DNA from: an uncultured Sphaerochaeta sp.
Lineage (GTDB): Bacteria > Spirochaetota > Spirochaetia > Sphaerochaetales > Sphaerochaetaceae
Assembly (NCBI RefSeq): GCF_963676285.1
Contig: NZ_OY781063.1
Coordinates: forward strand, 310,001-374,000
Length of the DNA stretch: 64,000 nt
Direction of reading: 5' to 3'
Made by a program: the position numbers and the translations under genes. Position 1 is the stretch's first letter. Every line of letters begins with the position of its first letter. The notes below the pieces were generated by a model. That model saw nothing but the letters and a program-made list of their open reading frames with translations. It had not been told where the DNA came from and made no database searches. Of this stretch, positions 57,836-64,000 are shown piece after piece.

Positions 57836-58552
57836 ATGGAATCAGCAACGCACGACAAACTTACCTTCCGGGAAGGTTGTATCGAAGGTTTTCCCATTTT
57901 TGTTGGGTATTTCCCGACCGCCATGGCCTTTGGTCTTGTGTGCAGGGATCTTGGGATGCGCATATGGGAAGCGGTACTTTTTTCCCTGACCAACTTTGCT
58001 GGAAGCGGACAGTTTCTGGCAGCGAATCTCATCGGAGGGGGAGCACTTCTGGCTGAGTTGTTCGTCAGTGTCTTGTTGGTAAACCTACGCTACTCCTTCA
58101 TGGGCGCTGAGCTGAACAGAAATCTTGAGAAGGGAGTCAGGGGCTGGAGGAAGGCATTGCTAGCCCATGGTACCACTGATGAAGTATTCAGCGTCGCGGT
58201 CCTCCATAGGCAACCCATCAGCAAAGAGTATCTGGCAGGGTTGGAATTGACTGCATACAGTGGATGGGTCAGCGGTACTGCTGTGGGATTTCTTGTCGGC
58301 ATGATTCTTCCTTCTGCACTCCAGCTTGCAGTTGGGGTAACCCTCTATGCGATGTTCAGCTCACTCCTGGCACAGGAGTTCCACCAAAAGGGGGTCAGGG
58401 TTCTTGCAATTGCAGGATTCTCTGCAGCACTGAACTCCTACCTGATCGTGCAGTGGTCATTGGCGATTGGCTGGTCATTCGTCATCAGCATGCTCTCAGC
58501 AAGCTTCCTTGGGGCCCTGATCATCGGCGACAGTGAGGATGGGGTATTATGA
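57836..58552 (+). CDS. azlC: AzlC-family branched-chain amino acid exporter, large subunit
   Basis: The 238-residue membrane protein has the AzlC signature GFPIFVGYFPTAMAFGL near its start and TNFAGSGQFLAANL, then about six further helices. With AzlD it exports branched-chain amino acids or analogues. The start at 57836 is the first ATG of the conserved part and has no ribosome site; a promoter lies directly ahead. Its end overlaps azlD by four bases. Confidence 0.88.
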   Translation: MESATHDKLTFREGCIEGFPIFVGYFPTAMAFGLVCRDLGMRIWEAVLFSLTNFAGSGQFLAANLIGGGALLAELFVSVLLVNLRYSFMGAELNRNLEKGVRGWRKALLAHGTTDEVFSVAVLHRQPISKEYLAGLELTAYSGWVSGTAVGFLVGMILPSALQLAVGVTLYAMFSSLLAQEFHQKGVRVLAIAGFSAALNSYLIVQWSLAIGWSFVISMLSASFLGALIIGDSEDGVL

Positions 58553-58854
58553 AAGCATTTCCATTCCTTATCCCTATCCTTGTCAGTGCACTGGCCACCT
58601 TTCTGGTGAGGGCTCTCCCCTATTATGCCTCCTTCCTTGACAAGCTCCCGAGGTTTCTCTCCAGGAGTCTCCGCCTACTTCCCATTGCTGCGCTTGGTCC
58701 CCTCATCTTCCCCGGTGTCATCCTTGACTTCCAAGGACACTGGTATGCAGGGCTTATCGGCATCCTCTGTGCAGCATTCATTGCCTACCGCAAGAACAGT
58801 ATGATCTTCCCGATACTCCTGAGTATATTGGTTACCTATCTCCTGTTGCTCTAG
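58549..58854 (+). CDS. azlD: AzlD-family branched-chain amino acid exporter, small subunit
   Basis: The 101-residue protein has about three membrane helices and the AzlD pattern ATFLVRALPYYASFLDKLP followed by LRLLPIAALGPLIFP. It pairs with AzlC and is coupled to it by an ATGA overlap. Confidence 0.88.
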   Translation: MKAFPFLIPILVSALATFLVRALPYYASFLDKLPRFLSRSLRLLPIAALGPLIFPGVILDFQGHWYAGLIGILCAAFIAYRKNSMIFPILLSILVTYLLLL

Positions 58855-58855
58855 C

Positions 58856-58885
58856 TTGACTGAGCAGGCTCTTCGTCCTTAGGAT
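58856..58885 (+). promoter_or_regulatory. Promoter before the TatD-like gene
   Basis: TTGACT (58856-58861), 18 bases and TAGGAT (58880-58885) end six bases before the ATG. An AGGA within the -10 box could also serve as a ribosome site for read-through transcripts from azlCD. Confidence 0.45.
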
Positions 58886-58891
58886 TGAACC

Positions 58892-59554
58892 ATGTTTGAC
58901 GCACATCGCCACTATGGCTCCAGCATGAGCGAGAACGCACTCTATGCCACCAGCAGCAGAGATGAGTGGGAAATGCTCTCCTCACTCACACCTCCGGCGT
59001 TGGGTGGGGTCGGGGCACTTGCAGACAACCCTTTGCCTGAAATTGAAGCGTTCGAGCAAATACTGAAGACTTTTCCTGATTTCCAGATAGCCGAGGTGGG
59101 ACTGGATAGAAGGTTTCCAGAAATTGAACAGCAAGAAGCCTTCCTGAAAGATATCATTGCCTTGGCTTATGAACTGGGGCGAAGTGTAAGCTTGCACTGT
59201 GTACAGGAAGACGGAAGGATGCTCTCCCTTCTCCGCTCCCTCCAGCCAAACCTCCCGGTACTACTCTGGCACGGCTATACTGGAAGCTGGGAGACTGCAC
59301 AGGAGGCCGCCAAGCTTGGCGTCATACTTAGTTATGGGAGCAGGCTCTTTGGGAGCAAACTGGCAAGAGAGGGGGATCGACTGGCCACCCTTCCCTATGC
59401 CCTGGAAACTGATTTCCAGATGGGGGATTACTCCCAGATACTCTGGACACAGATTGATAACTTCAGCAAACTCAGTGGATGCTCCCATGATGAACTGATA
59501 AGGAACAATGATGAGATCAGAACAATTCTTACGCATAACACGGCTACTCGGTGA
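58892..59554 (+). CDS. TatD-family metal-dependent hydrolase
   Basis: The 220-residue protein begins FDAHRHYG, where TatD proteins have DxHxH, and continues with AEVGLDRR (metal-bridging Glu), VSLHCVQ and LLWHGYTGS. It is shorter than typical TatD nucleases (about 260), and the last aspartate region (ALETDF) is kept. It is probably a DNase or small-molecule amidohydrolase. The end overlaps the TcdA gene by 44 bases, so the two are coupled. Confidence 0.8.
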   Translation: MFDAHRHYGSSMSENALYATSSRDEWEMLSSLTPPALGGVGALADNPLPEIEAFEQILKTFPDFQIAEVGLDRRFPEIEQQEAFLKDIIALAYELGRSVSLHCVQEDGRMLSLLRSLQPNLPVLLWHGYTGSWETAQEAAKLGVILSYGSRLFGSKLAREGDRLATLPYALETDFQMGDYSQILWTQIDNFSKLSGCSHDELIRNNDEIRTILTHNTATR

Positions 59555-60311
59555 GGAACCGGTAGAACGCCTTCATAAGAAACACGTGGTGGTAGTCGGC
59601 CTCGGGGCGGTCGGGGGAATGGCATTGGAGTCCCTGGTCAGAAGCGGTGTCGGCAACCTGAGAATCGTTGACTTTGACACAGTGGGGATCACCAACCTGA
59701 ATCGGCAGATTCTTGCCACCTATGAAACCCTGGGGAAGCCGAAGACTGAAGTCGCGAAACAACGTATCCTCGCCATCAACCCGGAATGCAACGTTGAGGT
59801 GCTTCCTCTCTTTGTGCAACATGAGACACTGGATACCATCTTCTCCGATCCAGTAGACTTGGTGGTTGATGCCATCGATTCACTCAACCCAAAATGTGCA
59901 TTGCTGGAAGCTGCTTACAAGCGAGGCATTCCGGTAGTGAGCAGCATGGGGGCGGCACTAAGGAGAGATCCCTCTCTTGTCCGTAAAGCCGACCTGATGG
60001 ATACCTTCGGTTGCCCTCTCGCTCGTCAGGTGAGGACGAACCTCCGCAAACGGGGGGTTGGACGAGGAATAGAGGTCATCTTCTCCCCGGAGCTGGTACG
60101 TTTTACCTACAAAGCTCCAGAGGAAGAGGAACATGCTGACTTCAATGAGCAAATCAGCAGCAGGGGAAGAAGACGCAATGTACTGGGGAGCTTGCCTACC
60201 ATAACTGGAATATTTGGACAAAATCTTGCCCACCTTGCCCTAACCAAGCTTCTGGATGAGGAGATGCTCAGTGGAGAAGAAGCATGGAATCCCCAGGGGA
60301 AACAATCCTAA
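59511..60311 (+). CDS. tcdA: tRNA threonylcarbamoyladenosine dehydratase TcdA
   Basis: The 266-residue E1-like enzyme activates t6A37 of tRNA with ATP to form cyclic t6A. It shows VVVVGLGAVGGMALESLVRSG (nucleotide loop, cited to its first part), DFDTVGITNLNRQ and DAIDSLNPKCALLEA. Two ATG codons stand in a row; the second, at 59511, is better spaced from AAGGA. The stop overlaps that of the next, minus-strand gene by four bases. Confidence 0.9.
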   Translation: MRSEQFLRITRLLGEEPVERLHKKHVVVVGLGAVGGMALESLVRSGVGNLRIVDFDTVGITNLNRQILATYETLGKPKTEVAKQRILAINPECNVEVLPLFVQHETLDTIFSDPVDLVVDAIDSLNPKCALLEAAYKRGIPVVSSMGAALRRDPSLVRKADLMDTFGCPLARQVRTNLRKRGVGRGIEVIFSPELVRFTYKAPEEEEHADFNEQISSRGRRRNVLGSLPTITGIFGQNLAHLALTKLLDEEMLSGEEAWNPQGKQS

Positions 60312-60889
60312 TGGGATTCCAGCCTCATGAAGGCTGAAGGAACTTCCATATCGGGTTCAAGGGTTCCTGTCTCCTGCGCAAGCAAGTAATACTTCTGCCC
60401 AGGTAGCTCACAGCAACTGTAGAAATTTCCCAGGAGACGACTATCAGCTGAGATGTTGAGTTCCTTCAGGTCCAGATGTATCTCAACACTCCAACGGCTT
60501 TGAGCATTGGAGTTCTCCAAAAGGGTCACCGTGACCGGTATCGCCTCCAAAAGTGGTTCAGGAAGCAGGGTTCTCTCCCCTTCCCTGTTGATCCACCAAG
60601 AGCGAAGCGCGCCTGAGGCACTGCACTGCAGATGCAGATACTGCTCTGCATCTGCTTCCTTGATCAGCAAGCCAACGCAGGAGTCTTCGCTTATCTCCTG
60701 GTTGTGTTGCTGCACCATCCGTCTAAGAAACGGAGTACGCACCATATAGCGCAGGGAGAGGGTATTTCCCTCTCTGGCAAGACGCAACGATCCTTCAGTT
60801 TTTTCATAGGATCCCCAACAGGGAACCAATGCAACAGGGAGACTTCTTTCGAGTGCATCACCGACGATAAGTGTGGGTTGTGTTTCCAT
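60308..60889 (-). CDS. CBM9-like carbohydrate-binding fold protein
   Basis: The 193-residue protein resembles the family 9-like carbohydrate-binding domain: LSLRYMVRTPFLRRMVQ, EISEDSCVGLLIK and YLHLQCSASGALRSWW follow the pattern of that fold. There is no signal peptide, so it acts inside the cell or is misassigned in location. It might bind a sugar or glycan fragment. The start at 60889 is seven bases after TATACT and has no ribosome site, another leaderless candidate. Confidence 0.6.
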   Translation of the reverse strand: METQPTLIVGDALERSLPVALVPCWGSYEKTEGSLRLAREGNTLSLRYMVRTPFLRRMVQQHNQEISEDSCVGLLIKEADAEQYLHLQCSASGALRSWWINREGERTLLPEPLLEAIPVTVTLLENSNAQSRWSVEIHLDLKELNISADSRLLGNFYSCCELPGQKYYLLAQETGTLEPDMEVPSAFMRLESH

Positions 60890-60896
60890 GGGTGCC

Positions 60897-60902
60897 AGTA
60901 TA
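60897..60902 (-). promoter_or_regulatory. -10 box directly before the CBM9-like gene
   Basis: On the minus strand TATACT ends seven bases before the ATG at 60889. The -35 region (TAGGAG) is poor, so activation may be needed. Confidence 0.35.
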
Positions 60903-60990
60903 AACAAGTTGGGCTTCCTCTCCTAGAGGGAGTTGAAGCAAGAGTGAAAGGTTTTCTTCTTCTTTTATATCAACAAGAGAGGAGAAAGAC

Positions 60991-61986
60991 ATGAAACAGA
61001 AAAGACTCACACAGGTACTGATAATCTTGTTTTCAGTGGTACTGTTGGCAACTGGATGCAAGGAGGAAGCGCACGCAGAGACAACTGATTTGAGATTGCT
61101 GCTTACCACTGAGCAGTTTTCATCTGAAAGAAGCCTGATACCTGATTCCCAGAAGATGGTTATCACGGACTACCACCTCAGTGGCACAGGGCCCAGTGGA
61201 CAGACCTTCTCGGTGGATTCCATGGAAAGAGCTGTAGCAATCGGGAATCTCATGGTCGGCCGTTGGACGATAGAAGCCATAGGATACAATGCAGAGGGAG
61301 TACCACTTGTATCAGGGACCATCACCACCATGCTCAGCAAGGTCACCAGTACGGCCACACTTCACCTCACTGATCTGGTGGGAACAGGATTGTTAGAAAC
61401 ATTGGTTACCTGGGATCCAGAGCAAGTAGCTGATGATGTATCCTTGCAAGCGGTGCTGTTGGACCAACAGGGCAACCCCGTCAGCCTGGATGTGCCGGCA
61501 TTGGATAGAGGAGTGGGCGAAGTACTACTGCAATCTTCATTGGAAAGTGGTTCCTACCTGTTACAGCTGAGACTCTTCAGTCAGGGGATGTTGGTAAGCG
61601 GTGCTACAGAGGCTGTACGGATCCTTTGTGATACCACCAGTGACGGAACGGTGAATATGATCATAGGAGATCTTTCCACCAATTTCGAGATTACCGTCAT
61701 CAATGACACCATGCTTCCCATTGAAGGCACCATCACAGCAAACCCAGCAAGTCCTGCTGCAGGAGAAGAAGTCACACTCAGGTATACCCCAACCAACCTA
61801 CCGGAAGGTGTCTTGATGAGTGACCTTGAGATTGATTGGTATTGCGAGGGTACCATTGCACAGCAGCAGAGTGACACCTTCACCTCAATACCAGATGCAG
61901 GCACCCATCGCTACGATGTGGTGGTCTGCCACGATAAACTGGGAAGCCTAGGAAACACCACACTGTTGGTGACGATGCCCTATTAG
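60991..61986 (+). CDS. Lipoprotein with Ig-like C-terminal domain
   Basis: The 331-residue protein has a lipoprotein signal with lipobox LLATGC (Cys23). The mature part is strand-rich. The last 95 residues have the form of an immunoglobulin-like domain (LPIEGTITANPASPAAGEEV, then DAGTHRYDVVV). An AGAGGAG site precedes the ATG. It stands alone between two minus-strand genes. The function is unknown; such proteins are common surface components in spirochaetes. Confidence 0.7.
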   Translation: MKQKRLTQVLIILFSVVLLATGCKEEAHAETTDLRLLLTTEQFSSERSLIPDSQKMVITDYHLSGTGPSGQTFSVDSMERAVAIGNLMVGRWTIEAIGYNAEGVPLVSGTITTMLSKVTSTATLHLTDLVGTGLLETLVTWDPEQVADDVSLQAVLLDQQGNPVSLDVPALDRGVGEVLLQSSLESGSYLLQLRLFSQGMLVSGATEAVRILCDTTSDGTVNMIIGDLSTNFEITVINDTMLPIEGTITANPASPAAGEEVTLRYTPTNLPEGVLMSDLEIDWYCEGTIAQQQSDTFTSIPDAGTHRYDVVVCHDKLGSLGNTTLLVTMPY

Positions 61987-61988
61987 GA

Positions 61989-62402
61989 TCAGAGAGCCTG
62001 TACTGCTTGGGTAAACCAGGCAGGAAGTGGTGTGGGACGGAGTGTCTCGGTGTTGATCGAGGCAACCCGTACCTTGAGCACACAAAGCACCTCTTCACCC
62101 CGCCTCACCGTCTGGATGAAGGTAATGGAGAAGCGCTTCTCACTCTCTATTTCCGTACACACTTCCAAGAGATCATCCAGACGTCCTGGTCTCTGATAGT
62201 CTGCCGTGATAGATTTCACCACAAAGGCCATCTTTCCCAGTTCGATCATACTGCTCTGGGAACCATCAATGCCCTGCCTTTGGGCTACCTCCCTCAGCAG
62301 TTCAGTACGGGCATGCTCCGCAAAATCAAGATACCGAGCGTGGTAGACAATGCCACCACAATCGGTATCGCTGTAATACACTCGTATCCTGAATGAATGC
62401 AT
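61989..62402 (-). CDS. YbgC-family acyl-CoA thioesterase
   Basis: The 137-residue hot-dog protein has the YbgC signature YYSDTDCGGIVYHARYLDF with the catalytic aspartate. It cleaves acyl-CoA or acyl-ACP thioesters. GGAGGT precedes the ATG, which overlaps the LysA stop by one base (TGATG). Confidence 0.88.
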   Translation of the reverse strand: MHSFRIRVYYSDTDCGGIVYHARYLDFAEHARTELLREVAQRQGIDGSQSSMIELGKMAFVVKSITADYQRPGRLDDLLEVCTEIESEKRFSITFIQTVRRGEEVLCVLKVRVASINTETLRPTPLPAWFTQAVQAL

Positions 62403-63667
62403 CAGACCTCCACAGAAGCTCCATCGAAGCGAAGGGTCGACACATAGTCATCATAGGTTTGTGCCCGCCTGATCATCTTCACCGATCCATCTCTCTTGAG
62501 CAGGTACTCAGCGCTACGGAGCTTCGCATTGTAATTGAATCCCATGCTGTGCCCATGCGCTCCTGCATCATGCAATACCAGGACATCACCGGTCTCAATC
62601 TTGGGCAGTGACCTGTCGATGGCAAACTTGTCGTTGTTCTCACAGAGACTGCCTGTTACATCATAGAGATGGTCATGGTGCTTTTTCTCCTTCCCGACAA
62701 CGGTGATGTGGTGGTATGCACCATAGAGTGCCGGCCTCATCAAGTCAGCCATGGAGGCATCGAGTCCGACATAGTCCTTGTACTTCTTGGTCACATGCAA
62801 CACCTTGCTCACCAGGTATCCATACGGTCCGGTGATCACCCTTCCACACTCAAAGACAATCTGCAAAGGATCAAGACCAGCAGGTACGATGATCTCATCG
62901 TAGAGAGCCTTCATTCCATCACTGACCATCTGCAAATCCATTGCATCCTGATCAGGACGGTAGGGAATACCGATGCCACCACCCATATCGATGAATTCAA
63001 TGACAATTCCTGTTTCCTTCTTGATTCTCACTGCCAGGTCAAAGAGCATCCTGGCCGTCTCAACAATATAGGAACCATCAAGCTCGTTTGAAGCAACCAT
63101 GGTATGCAAGCCAAAATGCTTTACACCCTTCTCTTGCATGATTCGGTAGCTCTCCACTATCTGCTCATCCGTCAAGCCGTACTTTGCTTCCACCGGGTTT
63201 CCGATGATTGCATTTCCTGTTCGGTTCTTTCCCGGGTTGTAACGAAAACAGATGGTCTCAGGCACCTTTCCGATTGCTTTCTCAAGTGTCTCAATATGGG
63301 TGATGTCATCAAGATTGATGATGGCTCCAAGCTCATAGGCTGCGAGGAACTCCTCTTCAGGGGTATCATTGCTGGTGAACATGATTCTCTCAGCACTGAT
63401 TCCACTTGCCTTGCTGAGCAACAGCTCAGGAAGGGAGGAACAGTCAGCCCCGAACCCTTCCTTGGCAAGAAGCTTGAGAATGGTCGGATTAGGACAGGCC
63501 TTTACCGCGAAGTAGTTACGGAAACCTGGGGCCCATGAAAAGAGCTGGTTGAATTGTCTGGCATTATCCACGATTGCCTTCTCGTCGTATAAATAAAAGG
63601 GTGTGGGAAGCTGATAGGCAAGTTCCAGCAAATCGCCATGCCCCATGGGAAGTGTTTTCTCACTCAT
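62402..63667 (-). CDS. lysA: Diaminopimelate decarboxylase-like PLP enzyme
   Basis: The 421-residue fold-III PLP enzyme makes lysine from meso-diaminopimelate. Features are the PLP lysine in [10 protein letters not shown] (about residue 53), [12 protein letters not shown], the glycine loop [10 protein letters not shown], and [13 protein letters not shown]. The substrate-binding CENNDKF replaces the common CESGD-type loop, so a related decarboxylase is possible. It overlaps the DapL gene by four bases, which supports lysine synthesis. Confidence 0.85.
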   Translation of the reverse strand: MSEKTLPMGHGDLLELAYQLPTPFYLYDEKAIVDNARQFNQLFSWAPGFRNYFAVKACPNPTILKLLAKEGFGADCSSLPELLLSKASGISAERIMFTSNDTPEEEFLAAYELGAIINLDDITHIETLEKAIGKVPETICFRYNPGKNRTGNAIIGNPVEAKYGLTDEQIVESYRIMQEKGVKHFGLHTMVASNELDGSYIVETARMLFDLAVRIKKETGIVIEFIDMGGGIGIPYRPDQDAMDLQMVSDGMKALYDEIIVPAGLDPLQIVFECGRVITGPYGYLVSKVLHVTKKYKDYVGLDASMADLMRPALYGAYHHITVVGKEKKHHDHLYDVTGSLCENNDKFAIDRSLPKIETGDVLVLHDAGAHGHSMGFNYNAKLRSAEYLLKRDGSVKMIRRAQTYDDYVSTLRFDGASVEV

Positions 63668-64000
63668 ACCTGTAAGTTCTCCTCTATCTGGGCCATGGCT
63701 TTGATCACATTCTCACGGTGTCCATAGGAGGAAACACGGACGAATGCTGCACCTGATGGCCCGAATCCCCCACCTGGAGTTACCACTACATGGCATTTGT
63801 CGAGCAGGATATCGAAGAATTCCCAGCTATCCATACCATTCGGGGTTTTTGCCCAGATGTACGGGCTATTTACACCACCATACACTTTCAGGCCTACTTT
63901 CTCCAGTCCTTCCCGGATGATTCTGGCATTCTCGAGGTAGTACTCGACCAATGCGCGGCTCTGGTCGTATCCTTCCCCTTCCAAGGCGGCAAGCCCACCA
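63664..64000 (-). CDS. dapL: LL-diaminopimelate aminotransferase, partial
   Basis: The gene runs off the right edge; only the last 111 codons are present. The C-terminal domain of a fold-I aminotransferase is seen, with [32 protein letters not shown] and the substrate-arginine region. This pattern fits DapL, which converts tetrahydrodipicolinate to LL-diaminopimelate in one step. The open frame continues to the last base, so no start is visible. Confidence 0.82.
   Translation of the reverse strand, partial: GGLAALEGEGYDQSRALVEYYLENARIIREGLEKVGLKVYGGVNSPYIWAKTPNGMDSWEFFDILLDKCHVVVTPGGGFGPSGAAFVRVSSYGHRENVIKAMAQIEENLQV

Overview
The window is chromosomal DNA of a fermentative, outer-membrane-bearing bacterium. 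Several things point to the Spirochaetota, with a Sphaerochaeta-like organism the best guess: a nine-gene V-type ATPase operon instead of F1Fo, a lysine pathway with an LL-diaminopimelate aminotransferase next to a LysA-type decarboxylase, many lipoproteins with spirochaete-style signal peptides, and saccharide import coupled to glycoside hydrolases. The genus is inferred from gene content; no search could be run.

Layout. 0-2.9 kb: an AT-rich gene-free end, then an FMN-binding protein, its flavin transferase ApbE and a TauE-like permease. 2.9-8.2 kb: a complete rrn operon on the minus strand (16S-23S-5S) with tandem promoters, boxA-like leaders, a 23S processing stem and a terminator; the 16S-23S spacer has no recognisable tRNA. 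8.2-13.6 kb: GNAT acetyltransferase, beta-CASP metallo-hydrolase, LUD-domain protein, iron alcohol dehydrogenase and an unknown protein. 13.6-23.2 kb: the V-ATPase operon G-C-I-K-F-E-A-B-D, tailed by a universal stress protein and a PTS EIIA-like protein. 23.2-27.4 kb: a chaperone/usher pair without a visible pilin. 27.5-42 kb is the accessory part. It holds three unrelated insertion sequences: an IS5/IS1182-like copy, an IS110 copy with a candidate bridge RNA, and a complete ISAs1-type element with terminal repeats and a 10-bp target duplication. Between them lie a tRNA-Pro, a TetR regulator, YjbQ, a LuxR/hydrolase/PLDc_N/ABC exporter cluster, an alpha-amylase and a double flavodoxin-fold protein.

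42-64 kb: a very large modular lipoprotein, a small lipoprotein, a proline-iminopeptidase-like gene broken by one nonsense codon, a rhamnoside import and hydrolysis operon (ABC binding protein, two permeases, GH78), RDD and arylsulfotransferase genes that overlap tail to tail, a DUF1295 reductase-like membrane protein, membrane-anchored MsrB-MsrA, AzlCD, a TatD-like hydrolase, TcdA, a CBM9-like protein, a lipoprotein, and at the right edge a thioesterase-LysA-DapL operon.

The most notable signals are the IS110 bridge-RNA candidate with subterminal inverted repeats and a repeated promoter design in which the -10 hexamer ends 6-7 bases before the start codon, predicting leaderless mRNAs for about six genes. 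Also notable are an ISAs1 element with a second translationally coupled gene, the orphan chaperone/usher pair, and several sharp palindromes or clustered motifs in front of regulated operons.
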